Source of the DNA: Elmis aenea
Taxonomy: Eukaryota > Arthropoda > Insecta > Coleoptera > Elmidae
NCBI GenBank assembly: GCA_947652605.1
Contig: OX393581.1
Coordinates: 11,102,640 to 11,166,639, forward strand
DNA length: 64,000 bases
Reading direction: 5' to 3'
Shown here: one piece after another, positions 31,758 to 43,929 of the stretch
Layout: every line of letters begins with the position of its first letter
Numbering within the stretch: the first letter of the stretch is position 1
Position numbers and translations under genes: made by a program
Notes under the pieces: model-generated
What the model was told of the DNA's origin: nothing
Seen by the model: only the letters and a program-made list of their open reading frames with translations
Databases searched by the model: none

Positions 31758-33880
31758 ATGTAACACTCTACTTTTAACCCCTTGGGAGTTCGTGAATACG
31801 TTCTAGGGGCTTAGCATTAAAAATTCTGTATTGGCGTCGAAACGAATGCTTCAACAAGTTAAAAGTGTACTTGAGATGCTTTTAAAATAATTAACTTTAT
31901 AAAAGCAAAACAACAAAATCCAGCCTATTTACTTCTTTATGCAAAGAAATGGGTTGTGAGCATGCACCGGTATTAAATGTCTGTGACGTGGCAAAATAAA
32001 TAAAAGTTTTTCTTTAAATTGGGAAACTAACTGATTTGCAGATCATGATTTTCATTTCGGTGATATTTTTTTTTAAGACAAACGAACTCAATTTATCATT
32101 ACAAGGTGCAGATACAACAATTTTCACAAGTGCAGTGGCAGATTGGCCACAGTGTCAGTGTGTCATATAGCAAGTGAGCCCTGTGGGTCCCTGATGAAGT
32201 GGACCCTGTGGGCGTCTGATAAAGTGGGCCCCCTTAAACATTAGACAATATGTTGAAAATGTTAACAATCCTTTAGTAGCTTGAAAATATAATAGGTCCA
32301 ATAAAAAGTATAGCCTTATAGATGTGGGTGGGCCCCCTTTGTCTCCTAGCAACCAATATTTTTAGACCTAGTTTCCCACTAATCGAGTAAAAAGCATGAT
32401 TAAAAAAAAAATCTTTTTGGGCTGAATTTATTAGTAACAGCACAGATCGATTTAACACAACATTTTTTAAAGCAAAAAATCTGACTTTGAACCAGTTTGT
32501 TAAACAAAATATTAAAGAGCATCTACAGATTCTTTTGGTAAATATTATTATTGCAATAAATAAATCTTTACAGTGAAATGATTTCGAAACTTATGCGTAT
32601 AGATTTTCAGGTTGAATCGGTCTTATTTGATACCTGCATTACCCCCTTAAAGTTTCCACTACGCATTTTCTTACACCCTGTATGACTTCTAAGAGGGGGT
32701 TTGCGATAACAAATGTTATGTTGAGAGGGGTTTGCGATTTAAAAGGTCGGGAACCGCTGAATTCAAGCTCTAAAACGTTTAAAAACACAAAAATTCCAAG
32801 CTCAAAATCTATTTTCTCAAATAGAATTAATTATCATTAGTTTCATTTAAGCAAATTGTTTTTATCTGTATGAAAATTTTTGATACATTAAAAGGTTCTT
32901 AAATAATTTAAGTACATAAGACAAGTGACAAACCACCTTTGTCTGTTGTTTCTGTTGTTGCATTGCGGCACTTCTACGAAACAAATTTTTGCCGGATTTG
33001 CCCGAAATTTACGCGTGCCATAATTTTTACAACTCCTCACATAATCGCGTAATTTTTGAATAGTGAAATGGGGTCTAATGGAAGAATAAGGACGTACAGT
33101 GCAATTGGGGCGATCCCTTGGGACCGAATGCGCTGACCCGGACCCAACTGATGGACTTCATTCCAGGCGATCGTTCATTCTGTCCCGTTCCTGTGATGTA
33201 TATAGCTCATGAGGTTACCCAGGCCTCTGTTTATAGCCTACTATACCACAAACATTTTGTAAACGGTTCACATAAGGACGAACACAATTAATGCCGTTGT
33301 ATTTAGCAATATAAATCGGTATATGTACGAAAGCATTGTGTAACTTTTTAAAATAGTAGCACAATACACTCTTGTTGTAACAGTTTTTTGTTTAATTAAA
33401 ATTTTAAAAAAATCTAGCTTGTTTTTAATAGCCAAGAAGTAGTTAATTTCCAATTAATGTTTCGTATTATGTATTAAACGTACTGATGTAAAATAAAACG
33501 TATACACAGCTATTTAATTTGCAATGTAAAAATTAATCTACTACTATTGTAAGTATATATTTTTCAAATCAGTATTGTAACGGCACTGGAATTATGTTGT
33601 ACCATTTATTAATTTTCTTACTTTATACTATCGCAGAATCTAGGCTTAGTTCTATATTTATGCACAAATTCTCTTGTTGAAGCTGAATGATCAAAGGCTC
33701 CAATAGAAGAGCAGAATTTTGCTTCAATTTTTTTTTTTAAACTACAAACTGAATTGGCACCATTTGGTTTTTTCCCAATTATCCTCGTTTTTCATTTAAA
33801 TGTTACTGTAAGTAATATATAGCAGAGTATTAAACCAGTTTATTTAAAACACTTTAATGCATTAAAATTTGTTTTTTTAG
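31758..33880. other. Mostly unrecognised; solo hAT-like ends
   Basis: Two single-ended hAT-like termini are seen: CAGTGGCAGATTGGCC at about 32135 facing right, and GGTCGGGAACCGCTG ending near 32760 with GAGGGG-TTTGCGAT repeats before it. Their partners are not found. Nothing else recognisable. Confidence 0.4.
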
Positions 33881-34517
33881 GAAATTCTTTGTATGTCACT
33901 GCGTTGCTCATATTTAAAATTTATGCGCAAAAAAATCTGTTTAAAAATGTACAGTGTGAAGGGTCTACACTTGGAAAAATCTTCATATCCACTAGAAAAT
34001 GGGGTGGCCCGTTACGATTTCATTTGCAATTGGCCTTTTGGGTTAAAAGGTTGCACGGGCCTGCTCTATAACGTACTAAAATTTGAAATAAATTGTTGTA
34101 GCCCTTTTCGAAAAAAAAAGTCAGAATTTTGAATTTTTTTAATCATTTCGTAATTTTAAAACTTACCAATAAAGTTAGGAGGGTTTTTATAGACCGCAAC
34201 ATATACTATAATCTTATATAAACAGAATATGTTTATCTATTAACGTGTTTTAATTTAATTTAGGATTGACCTGAACCTAAACACCGTGTATATTAATTAT
34301 TAATTGAAAAATCAACTAAAGGTACGCACTTTGAACACTTTTGAAGGCTCTTCCGATACTTATGTCAAAAATGTACAATTTTAACGTCTGGCACATACAC
34401 ACACATACAGGGTGATTCAAATTCGAAGTCGATCATGGGGATCTCGCTTATTACTGAAGATAGAGGGTAGGTTTAAATTTGGCAAAGTTGCTAAATTTTA
34501 TGCTCATCAATAATATC

Positions 34518-35514
34518 GATACTTCCAAATTAAGTATGGCAACGAATACTCCGAAATCTGCCCCATCAAATCTGGAGTACCACAGGGAAGTGTCCTTGGG
34601 CCCTTAATATACACATTATACACTTCAGACATACCAACTACACCAAACACCTACTTAGGGACATTTGCAGATGATACAGTGATTTTAAGTCGACATAAAG
34701 ACCCAGACATAGCCGCCTCAAGATTACAAATGCACGTCGACCTACTACAAAAGTGGCTTAGTAAATGGAGAATCAAAGTTAACGAAACGAAAAGTACACA
34801 TGTTACACATACCTTAAAACGCTCCGAATGTCCATCAATACAACTAAATAACATACAAATACCAAGAGCAAACGAAGCTAGATATTTAGGACTCTATCTC
34901 GATAATAAATTAACGTGGAAACAACACATAAACAAAAAAAGGAAAGAAATGGACTTAAAAATAAAGAAAATGTATTGGCTCTTTGGAAAAAGATCATCAC
35001 TATCACTGGAAAACAAAATCCTACTGTACAAAGCAGTAATCAAACCAGTATGGACTTACGGGATAGAGTTATGGGGATGCTCAAGTAAGTCGAATGTAAA
35101 AATCATACAACGATTCCAAGCCAAAACGTTGAGATTAATAACAGGAGCTCCATGGTATGTAACCAATATTACACTACATACAGACCTAAACATACCATTC
35201 ATAGAAGACGAACGTAGAAGAAGAGCCGAGAAAAACTACGACAGACTACAAAGCCATCCCAACGAACTAGCCTCAGACCTCACCCAGGTGGTAAAATCGG
35301 GACGCCTCAAAAGAATATGGCCAAATGAACTAAAACAATAATAAGTTTCCAGTGGGATGACATCGATGTGGGATGACATCGATGGATTGACTACCCCTCA
35401 TGACAAGATACGCCAACACATTAGCTTATAGGACTATCTTTTGTGTATATAAATACATGTAAAGGTTCTGATTGCTAATATGCATTAAATTATTAAAAAA
35501 AAAAAAAAAAAAAA
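34518..35514 (+). mobile_element. 5'-truncated Jockey-type LINE with poly(A) and 12-bp duplication
   Basis: The insertion is bounded by perfect copies of ATCAATAATATC (34506-34517 and 35515-35526). It ends in an A run of about 20. The coding part is open from its truncated 5' edge to the stop. The 3' untranslated part carries a short direct duplication, GTGGGATGACATCGATG, at about 35351-35383. The perfect duplication and long tail indicate a fairly recent insertion. Confidence 0.92.
34520..35341 (+). CDS. Jockey-type reverse transcriptase, C-terminal part
   Basis: A partial polymerase of about 273 residues, without a start codon of its own because of 5' truncation. It opens near motif B (SGVPQGSVLGP at about 34570-34602), then motif C TFADDTVIL (about 34661-34687) with both catalytic aspartates. 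The thumb follows (EARYLGLYLDNKLTWKQHI), and then the family-typical YGIELWGC and APWYVTN blocks. The frame is uninterrupted. Motif A and the endonuclease are missing, so it cannot act. It belongs to the same broad family as 41948-42431 and 44095-44220. Confidence 0.88.
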   Translation, partial: YFQIKYGNEYSEICPIKSGVPQGSVLGPLIYTLYTSDIPTTPNTYLGTFADDTVILSRHKDPDIAASRLQMHVDLLQKWLSKWRIKVNETKSTHVTHTLKRSECPSIQLNNIQIPRANEARYLGLYLDNKLTWKQHINKKRKEMDLKIKKMYWLFGKRSSLSLENKILLYKAVIKPVWTYGIELWGCSSKSNVKIIQRFQAKTLRLITGAPWYVTNITLHTDLNIPFIEDERRRRAEKNYDRLQSHPNELASDLTQVVKSGRLKRIWPNELKQ

Positions 35515-35726
35515 ATCAATAATATCAAAACAGATTTGAAATATCTTAAACTGCACTTGAAAAATTTGAAAACTGAAAAAATTACTTTTTGTTTTTTGCT
35601 ATAACTTTTTTATATCTATAATTTCTTTTTAGTACTGTGAAATTGTGTATTGATGAGCATAAAATTTAGCACCTTTGCCAAATTTAAACCTACCCTCTAT
35701 CTTTAATAATAAACGAGATCCCCATG

Positions 35727-36952
35727 GAGTAAGTCTACAGGTAAGGATGTTTGAAAATGTTGTTGCCTGATAATATTTTTGTCATTAAAATTAAATTTTG
35801 GCCAAGGTTCAAATTGCAAATGATAAAACTGTACCAAACTTCAACACTAGATAAGTGTTTTACAAACTATTTGATACTAAGTTAGTCGACAAAGTTCGTG
35901 GAACCCCATAAATCTTTGTAACATATAGTAGAGTGTTAAATTGCTAGTGTTACCCCCCAAAATCTAAATATGAATAATGTTTTGTCTAGCTTCAGCGGTT
36001 TACATATACGTAACCGTAATATATAGTATGGGGTTGTTGACATCAGTAATTATTCACTTCATAAAACATCAGCGGAAATTATTAAATATTATAAACATCC
36101 AAGAAAAAAACGGAAATCCTTCGCCGTGAAAAAATGGTACGTCTTAAAACTCCGTATTAATAGAAGTGCAACTAATCATTCCATTTGTCTGCCTCCCTCT
36201 TGGGACTATAAAAGTGCCACAGGTAGCGAAAATATCTACGTGACCTGGAAAATAAACCGGAGACTTCAGCTCCCACCGGTGGGATGCATAAGCAGGTTGG
36301 AAATTCGCAACTGACAATGTGATTACGAATTAACAAAAGAATTCTTGAACAAACGCCCGCTTTATACTCCAAACATCAGATTAATGTCACTGCTAATTAA
36401 TGGATACGACAATTTTTTGTTAATGCGACCGCTTTAGCTTTGTTTTTGGTCAGCGATTGTGAAAATGTTTGAACGTCGTGAAACAAATTGATATTCAGGC
36501 CAATGATAAACGGCAACGGTATTATATAAGCATTGGAAAATATTTTACTTTTCCATTTTATAAAATATAAAGAACAGGATTGAAATAAAACTAAAGTGAA
36601 CTTTAGATAAACGTTAAAGCATCGCTAAAGCGTATAATTAAATTACAGATAGTTAAAGTATGAAATATTTCTCTATTCTATACTTTATCTCGTTAATCCA
36701 TAGAATAACGGCTATGATATGCGTAAAAGGTGTGAAATATTTTTCGTGAAAAATCGAATGCCAAGTTCACAAATATCTAACATACTTAAGTAATTCTGTT
36801 TCAATCAGTAATAGAGGGTTTGGAAAGCTATTTTTTTAAATAATTAATATGAACCTCATACGTTTTTTTTTTCGACAAAAAAAACTTTAAACAACCTTTA
36901 ACTTGGCTTTCATTCATTTGATTACTAATTGAGAGTCAGGTTAAAAGTAAGT
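35727..36952. other. No convincing feature
   Basis: AT-rich. A 62-codon frame at 36126-36314 contains no known domain. CTATAAAAG at about 36207 resembles a TATA box but nothing supports a promoter. Confidence 0.4.
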
Positions 36953-36956
36953 TTAA

Positions 36957-37984
36957 CACGTTAAGCGTCATTTGTATCCATATGGATTCAAATCATTTTG
37001 GCCCGATGGGACACCTGTATCCATTTGGGTACAACAGCCTACATTTAGATTCGGCTGCCTGTATTCTTAAACATACATGTATTACATATAACTATAAGCA
37101 CCAGAAAAGGTTTAAGGATGGCCCGGTGGACCAGAAAATCTTGGTGGCCAGCGATTTTTTTTACCCACATTGATATAAAAAATTTTAAAAAAAATTATTA
37201 TACAAATTTATTCCTACGAAAATCAAATTTACAACTTATAATTGTCAAAAATAAAAACACATAAATGATAAAAAAATAAAACTGTATGATTGAGCTCTTC
37301 TTCATAAGACATAATGTAAATATGAACACTTTATTTTTGGAAATGTTTTACCGTTAGGGGTTAATTAATCCTGTAACTATTTAATTGTTTGTTTACATGC
37401 TACCATCGGATTAAATTAGTTAGTAAGTAGGTTGTAACGTGCAAGTTTTTAGGAGTATATATGTCGTAGGCATAATGTGAAATCCGGCATTTTATAAAAC
37501 GCCTAGGCACAAAACTATTAGCTTCTTTTTTATTATTTATTTAAAAAAAAAAACTTTAACCAACCTTTAACCTGACCCTCTACTACTGACCAAATGAATG
37601 AGGGTAAGGTTAAAGGTTGGTTACAGCTTTTTTTTTGTATGAACACAAATGTATGGATTTAAGAAAAAGTCATAATTTGCTCGTTTTGCCGGCTTTTTAT
37701 AAAATGCCAAGGCGTTTTATAAAATGCCGGATTTCACATTATGCTTACGACATATACATACTTGTATTCGATAAGATACAGTGGTGAAACACTATTTTCT
37801 TCCCCATGGGCCGCCTGTATCCAAATGGATACAAATCAATTTTTGTTTAAAAAAGGGTTAAAATATTATTATTTTGTTGTGAAATTTTTTTCTATTACTT
37901 AAGGGCAATTTAGAAATGTTGATTTAAAAAAAAATATGGTGGCCAGAAAAAATAACTTTTTTTAACATGGTGGCGCTTAACGTG
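36957..37984. mobile_element. piggyBac-like MITE with TGTATCCA palindromes
   Basis: TTAA flanks both sides (36953-36956 and 37985-37988). The ends CACGTTAAGCGTCA and TGGCGCTTAACGTG are inverse copies. A palindrome near TTGTATCCATATGGATTC follows the left end, with a second copy TGTATCCATTTGGGTACA at 37017; a third, TGTATCCAAATGGATACA, lies near the right end at about 37817. No transposase is recognised. The middle contains another inverted repeat (37454-37763). Confidence 0.85.
37454..37763. repeat. Inner foldback within the piggyBac-like element
   Basis: ATGTCGTAGGCATAATGTGA followed by AATCCGGCATTTTATAAAAC is mirrored at 37710-37763. The core holds another palindrome: CTTTAACCAACCTTTAACCT against AGGTTAAAGGTTGGTTA (37551-37628). 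A similar TTTAAACAACCTTTAACTTG stretch lies just outside, at 36889-36908. Confidence 0.75.
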
Positions 37985-38309
37985 TTAAAATATTTTTAAA
38001 GAAATAATGAAAAAGCTAATAAGTTTGTTTCCATTAAAAAAAAGCTTTTAGCAACATTTAACTTGACCCTTATTTGGCGTTTTGTGAGCTTAGCACTACA
38101 TATTAATGTAGTTTACTTTAAACAGTCTATTCAAACTAGGGTTTTTCTCTCTAGATCCCGGGTTCCTGGTCAATTTTAACCTATTTGATAATGCGCAAAA
38201 AAGCCCGGTCTTCATGACAAAGTTTAAATCATCATAATACGTTTACACTTCAATTTTTGTGTACCCTAGTAATGCGTTACAAAATAGCCTATAAATGAAT
38301 TTATTGATC

Positions 38310-38475
38310 AAAAATAAGTCTCTTTGCTCCTAGATGCTCTCAAGACAATTTCACCCACATCAATAGAGACTGAGAGAGCATTTTGTGCAGCAGGAATTTT
38401 TGTTAATAAACTTTAAAAAAAGACTAATTGATCGAAGCATAGATCACTTTTGTTTTCTTAAATCACAATACAAAA
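38310..38475 (+). pseudogene. hAT transposase C-terminal dimerisation remnant
   Basis: The frame gives SPTSIETERAFCAAGIFVNK, then after a one-base shift KKRLIDRSIDHFCFLK. This matches the conserved hATC block (P-T-S-x-x-x-E-R-x-F-S-x-A-G followed by R-L-x-x-x-x-I-x-x-L-x-F-L). Upstream parts and the catalytic acids are absent. Frameshift and short length mark it as dead. Confidence 0.78.
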
Positions 38476-39182
38476 ATTCATTGTAAAAATTATATTATTG
38501 TGTTATGAAAATGTATTGCACATGTGACTTGGAGTTGTTTTAAATGGTAACACACAGAATAAATAAAATTTGGAAGAAGCAAATGACACACGTACAGTTA
38601 AAATAGCAATGTTTTTTCCTATATTTTTTGCGAAGAGAAAAGTAAAAATTTGGCTATAAAACATTCGAACATCGTAAAATAAATTGATATGGGAGAAATG
38701 ACACACCCATTCTGCATAATAGCGGTATCACTCAATATTTTACTTGCTCCTCTTACAGAAGTGATACAGATGTGCTGAAACGGCGCAAATTTCGGTCGGA
38801 TTTCAAGTAGCTGTGTATTGTCAAACAAATTAGAACGTTAAAAGGTGGAACTAGGGATGGCATACGTTTTTATCTATATCAATGAGAAAGTATTTCTTTA
38901 TGCAAGCATTTGCAGTATGGGAACCTTAACCAATTATAAGTATTCATCGTAGCTACATGATTAGTTATGATGCTTATGAATGCAACAAAATATTTTTAAA
39001 CTAAAGTTTATGCAGAGACACTATAAGGATATTTAAAGAAGCAAAAGAAGGTACAAATTAATTAACAAAAATTAAACAAAATAAAGAGTTAATTAATTAA
39101 TAAAGCAACAAATGAAATAATTACTGAACGAATATGTAACAAATGAACTACATAATAAACAAGCCAATAATTTTTATTTAGT
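38476..39182. other. No recognised feature
   Basis: AT-rich. The short word GAAATGACACAC recurs around 38580 and 38696 without clear structure. Confidence 0.4.
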
Positions 39183-39870
39183 CATGAGTCCTACTGTTAG
39201 GTGTAGGACTGTTAAGTTGTGTTGTGCTGACTTTTTTCATGTTTTTCTGTCTTGTGCTAGATTTTTTATGTCTTTCCATTTGATGTTTTTATCCGTTACT
39301 GTTTTATTTACTTCGTCTTGCCAGGTTTTTCTCAATCTACCTCATTTGTTTTTCCCCTGTGATCTTGCTTCATAGGCTTTTCTGTTTAACCTTTTTTGTT
39401 TCATCCTATAAATGTGACCCAACCAGCTGTCTTTCCTGTATTTTTGTCTTAACGATTTTATCTTTAATTGTTCTCTATATGTTTCGTTTCTGATTCTATC
39501 TTTTTTGGTTTTTCCTTGGATTTTTCTTAGAAATCTCATTTCACCTGCATTCACTCGGCTACTATTTTTATTTCTGAGTGTCCACATTTCACTTCCTTAT
39601 AAAAGTGCTGGAGTTACCATCTTTTTACCACTCCACTTTTGTTCGTTTTGGGATTTCCCTATTTCCAAAAAAATTGTTTTCAAACTGTTAAATATTCTTC
39701 TCACATTTCCTGTCCTTTCGCTTATTTCCTTGTCCATTTCTTATTTTTTCTTTATGATCACTCCTAAATATTTAAAGCTTTCTACCTTTTCCAACCTTAG
39801 CCCACTTACAGTGATGTTATGCATTTTTTTCTCTGTTGTAACGATCATTGGCTAATATACACATGTAATT
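39183..39870 (-). pseudogene. RTE-like LINE reverse transcriptase C-terminal fragment
   Basis: On the minus strand, reading downward from 39870, it gives VESFKYLGVIIKKK, then KMVTPALL and GSEMWTLRNKN. It continues with AGEMRFLRKIQGKTKKDRI, LGHIYRM and, past a stop, LRKTWQDEV (about 39340-39315). The thumb and tail of the polymerase are recognisable, while the catalytic core is missing. The stretch 39587-39342 is open for 81 codons. Stops elsewhere make it a pseudogene. Its closest relatives in the window are the RTs at 45.9-47.4 and 52.5-53.9 kb. Confidence 0.82.
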
Positions 39871-39888
39871 ATGTTGTCTTGTCAATTT

Positions 39889-40065
39889 TGACGTAAGTCT
39901 ATTTTGACATTTCTAGACAAGTGAGCGTTTTGCTTACCGTGCGTTATAACTCACTTACCAAGGCATGCCAGAAGTGTTTGACGTGAGTCTGCTTTGATCA
40001 TTTCCTTAAAAAAACTGTGCTTTTTGCTTACCGTGCGTAAGGACCCACTTACTATGCATGCAGGC
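39889..40065. repeat. Two-copy tandem repeat of ~90 bp
   Basis: GACGTAAGTCTATTTTGA (39889) and GACGTGAGTCTGCTTTGA (39979) start two copies. Both continue with TTTTGCTTACCGTGCGT and CACTTAC and end in GCATGC. Function unknown. Confidence 0.75.
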
Positions 40066-40129
40066 AGTACGGCAAGAATCATTTACATTGATGGTCGTAA
40101 AAAAGCGTAATAATACAAAAAAGATATAG

Positions 40130-40470
40130 ACTTCACAAATATAGAATGAGAATAAAAGAAAGATCGACGAATTAACGAACAAGAAACCTACTAATTAACG
40201 AATAAACACACAAACAAAAAACTGAAAAACAACAAACAAACTAACAAACGAAAGAAAACAATAAACAATCACAAGAAAATAAGAACGAACAAACAGAAAA
40301 CACCAACACAAATTAAGAAAAGAAAGAGGGAGCGGATATACAACCGAACAAAAGAATGAAAAGACAAATTAATGAACTGTCGTAAATACGAACAAAAACA
40401 AAAGGGAGAGAAATTAAAACACAGATAAAGAAGAAAAATAAAAGATAAAATAGACTCACGAAATCTTTTT
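40130..40470. repeat. A-rich low-complexity tract (AAC/AAAC type)
   Basis: Irregular AACAAAC, AAAGAAAG and GAACGAAC runs, with very little T. No coding signature. Confidence 0.6.
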
Positions 40471-41026
40471 AATAAAACACACTGTACACTATTCTAATCT
40501 TCAATACATTTTAAACTAGAACGAAACATATTTTATCTGAAAGCACGGAACTTTTAAAATTTGCACGAAGCGGAAAACGAAAAGTCTACTAAAGGTCTTT
40601 ATCAGAATCCGAATCCGATATTTATTAACCTTTCCTGTTTTAAATGACAGTAACAGGCTTCACTTCCACTACCACGGTCTTTAATCGATCCGGTTGTGAT
40701 GAGTCCGGATTAGATTGCCATCCGTTTATCTTTTAACTTATTTAAACTCGCCTTTGTTTAGAATAATGGATGTGGGTGTTGAGGTTTTGCATCATTTGTT
40801 TTGTATAGAATAAGCGAGATGTCGTTTACGGCGTTTTGATGTGAAATAAACTGCTATTTATCTTGATGATGAAATACTTTTTTCGTATACACAAAAAAAA
40901 GGTTCTTTTGTACGTAATTTTCTTACGTTTAAATACAGTTTTCTGCTATGCCTTCAGGGGCGTAGCTATTATATCCTACTTCTTAGGGGGCTCTTTGGTA
41001 GTCGATCTTTCGATAAAAGAATGGTA

Positions 41027-41053
41027 ATAATAAATAAATAAATAAATAAATAA
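41027..41053. repeat. (AAAT)n microsatellite
   Basis: About six consecutive AAAT units. Confidence 0.9.
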
Positions 41054-41138
41054 GTTGCACATTAAAAAATATGAGCAAATTTTGAATTTCTTTTAATTTG
41101 TGTATTTCTACTCAGTGTTAATAAAAATTAATTATATA

Positions 41139-41452
41139 CAGGGTGTTTCTTAAATATTGCGAAAAACTTCGGAAGGTAATTTTTTATAGAAAATTAAGGG
41201 GGGCTTTTACATATATATATATTTTTCTTAGACGTCTCCTTTCGGAAGGGAGGGTGTAACTTCACCTAAAGACGTACGGTAAAATTAGGTTTTTATTTAA
41301 TAAAATAAAAAGCTAATTTTACCGCTCCTCTTTAGGGGAAGTCACACCCCCCGAAAGAAGACTTTAAAAAAAGAAATTATATAAAATCCCCCCTTAATTT
41401 GTGATAAGGAATTACCTCCCAAAGTTTCTCGCAATATTTAAGAAACACCCTG
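41139..41452. mobile_element. Complete foldback MITE, family F5, TA target
   Basis: CAGGGTGTTTCTTAAATATT and its inverse AATATTTAAGAAACACCCTG form the ends. TA flanks both sides (41137-41138 and 41453-41454). The arms meet near TAAAATAAAAAGCTAATTTT, so the palindrome is almost complete over 314 bp. A half copy lies at 18215-18379. Confidence 0.92.
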
Positions 41453-41454
41453 TA

Positions 41455-43015
41455 TAAAATACCCTAAATGTTGTGTAAATTTTAAAGTTAAACTTAAGTT
41501 CTTTTTCAAAAATGTAAAAGGTTGTTTGAATCTAAAATTAATCGTGTTTGAGTTATTAACATTTTTATAAAAATATTTACAAGAACGGCACTCTTAATTA
41601 TATTGATATTTCTTCACTTAGCAATGTGAGAACGCATTCCTTCGAAACTGTTGTTGACAATAGTATTATAGTAGTTGCTAACTACTTAAAATCTTAAAAT
41701 AATACAAAGGGTGTTTTTTATGCCCGGTCCAATTGGCTTAACTTTAAGCACGAATAAGTCCATTTGTTTAAATGGAAAACCCCAAATATTTTTACATTTT
41801 CTTATCGACATTTCAAGTATCCTTAAAAATTATTAAAAGTCAATCATGTCTATAATTAATATTTCTTAAGTTATTGCATGCAATACCTATTCTTTGCATT
41901 TTTTTCATATTGGCTTTACAAAAATAATTAAAGTAATCTTTGTAGATCCTACATGCTTGTAACGAATACAACTATGGGGGTGTGCAAAAATTACAAATAT
42001 ACGCAAGATACAAACTGTCCAAAATAAGGTGTTACACGAAATGCCCAACGCTCCCTGGTTTGTCAGAAATGCCGACCTTCATCGAGACTTGGGCATCTTA
42101 ACCGTTGAAGAAGACATCAAAAGATTTACAAAGAAGCATTCAGTCAGGTTTCAACTACACGAAAATGCAGAAGTTCTCCAGCTGCTAGACAACCAGAACC
42201 TATGTCGAAGACCGTTCGAACTTTCCAAGTGATCTGTGTAAAAGCAGAGCATTGTGCAAGTGTTAGTGTATATATTTCCCTAAGGATAACAAAGACACCT
42301 AAAATACATCGCTGGACTGATTTTAGCTAAGTAACTTAGATTTAAGATTTAACAGATACAAACTAATGGTCCTACTTCTAGACCAGTTTTAGTGTTCAAA
42401 CACCTAGTGTTTTAATTTAAAAAAAAAAAAACTTTGTAGATTGAACTACTAATTTTATTGTTTTTCTAAAATTAATTTATAATCAGGCAAAATATCTGTT
42501 TAAGGTGAAAATTAAATTGTATTTGACTTTAAAACAAATTTTCAAGAAATTTTTAAAGCCTACTAATTTAATTAATTCTATTAAATACTTTATTTGTGCC
42601 CAAATATTTTCAAGAAAACTGCAATAACTCCAGAAATGATTATTTTCGACATAACTGACCTATAATAGTTTTTAAAGATACTTGAATTGTCGATAAAAAA
42701 ATTGACTTATTTGTGTTTGAAGTTTAGTCAATTGGACCAGGCATAAGAAACACCCTGTGTATTATTTTAACATTTTAACTAGTCAGCAACTACTATGACA
42801 CTATTGTCAACCAAATTTAAAAAAAAATTCGTCTTGACATTGCTACCTTGTTAAATATTCATATTTTTTTAGTGTCGTTCTTGTCTAAATTTTCATAATA
42901 ACTTAAATAACTCAAAAGCCATTAATTTTATGTGTAAACGACTTTTTACTTTATTGAAAGAAAATTTAATTTTTTATCCAAAAATTACAAAATTAACACG
43001 GTATCCTATTTAAAA
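41455..43015. mobile_element. Foldback family G with LINE insertion in its loop
   Basis: The arms are about 41461-41790 and 42700-43010. Paired words include GAGTTATTAACATTTTTATA with its diverged mirror, GACAATAGTATTATAGTAGTT with its mirror CTACTATGACACTATTGTC, and GGGTGTTTTTTATGCC with GGCATAAGAAACACCCTG. The arms extend outside the CAGGGTG-like motif, unlike the TA-targeting families. Half copies lie at 25628-25960, 43930-44090 and perhaps 49908-50035. Confidence 0.72.
41948..42431 (+). mobile_element. 5'-truncated Jockey-type LINE with poly(A) and 10-bp duplication
   Basis: Bounded by perfect CTTTGTAGAT copies (41938-41947 and 42432-42441), with an A run before the right copy. The coding remnant (41963-42232) reads RIQLWGCAKITNIRK, NAPWFVRNADLHRDLG and LLDNQNLCRRPFELSK then stop. 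This is the C-terminal tail of a Jockey-type polymerase. The frame is open for 90 codons. It disrupted a family-G foldback. Confidence 0.9.
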
Positions 43016-43162
43016 AACCAAGTTACATATCGATGTGCAAAAACAAAACACTGTGTTTAGTCAAAAATAATTTTAGGGTATGCAGTAAATGAGAAAACAG
43101 CTTTTATTCAAAACTTTTTATATGATTTACGTAGGGACCCAAACATTTTAACTACGCCACTG

Positions 43163-43929
43163 GCTGGCTTATCCCTACTTACTATTTTCCAGGCGGTTAC
43201 GTTTCTTTTCATCTTTTATTTACAAAATCAATTTAATTTACCCTGAACGAAATAAAACTGAAAGTATTTTTTGTACGAGAGAAGTAGTAGCTTTGAACCA
43301 GATTGTCTGGCGAATTTAGAGTTCAAAAGTACAAGTATTTAACCGCGTTTCCAAATGAAGGAGCAGTGATAATGGGGACACTCTGGTTAAAGGAGTGAAC
43401 ATAGCCGCAAACTGCAGTGCTGGCTTGTTCTTTCGGTACTTCCTTAAACATTGTTTCCGGTACATTTGCCATGTTTCCGAGCCATATTCTTCTCGTATCG
43501 CCCTCTTTTCACCTCCCTTATCATTTCCTCTCCGATTATCACGATGCCCCTATTTTATCACGTCCATTATGGTCTCTCCCGAGTTCTAGGACTTGTTTAT
43601 GTTTCAATTTGGCCCTCGTGATTTTTCATTTCCTAACACGATCCAATTAGCGCTGCACGGACTGTTTTATTTATTTCCTTTCATAAAATACATAACGACG
43701 TATTCAGGATCGCAATATTAAAAACGAAAACTGTTATATGAATGCAGTATTAATAATAATTGTATTTCAAGTACTTACAAGTTGTTGCAGTATATATTTT
43801 CTTTAGAGACATGAAGTAACTTACCCTGAAAATAAAAGAAAACGTGTCATTGTAATTTTAAAACAATTTAACTTTCAGTATTTTCTTGAGCCTAAACAAA
43901 TTATTGCCGAGTTGCTTTACATATGTTTA
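43163..43929. other. No convincing feature
   Basis: A GC-richer patch at 43395-43650 has two overlapping open frames of 64 and 77 codons but no recognised domain. Origin unknown. Confidence 0.4.

Larger units (their letters stand above)
34408..35725. mobile_element. Foldback of CAGGGTGATT family with LINE insertion in its loop
   Basis: The left end CAGGGTGATTCAAATTCG is preceded by TA (34406-34407). The left arm contains GGGGATCTCGCTTATTACTG, AGGTTTAAATTTGGCAAAG and TTTTATGCTCATCAATA. Its inverse lies at about 35650-35725 (TGATGAGCATAAAATTTAGC through CGAGATCCCCATG). The last ~28 bp of the right arm are replaced, so its TA is lost. A Jockey-type LINE split the element at 34506-34517. Confidence 0.82.
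40955..43162. mobile_element. hAT-like element carrying several nested insertions
   Basis: The left end CAGGGGCGTAGCTA and the right end TAACTACGCCACTG are inverse copies of the CAGTGGCGTAG type seen at 12280. The flanking 8-mers tatgcctt and gctggctt match at five positions, so the target duplication is doubtful. Inside are an (AAAT)n run, a complete foldback (41139-41452), a family-G foldback (41455-43015) and a Jockey LINE within it. No hAT coding remains. Confidence 0.6.

Noticed and set aside
36126..36372. TATA-like CTATAAAAG with short frames on both strands as a promoter and gene
   Set aside because: A single motif in AT-rich DNA is not evidence, and the frames show no family resemblance.
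43395..43650. Overlapping 64- and 77-codon frames as host exons
   Set aside because: GC-richer patch, but no domain, no convincing splice sites and two frames equally open.
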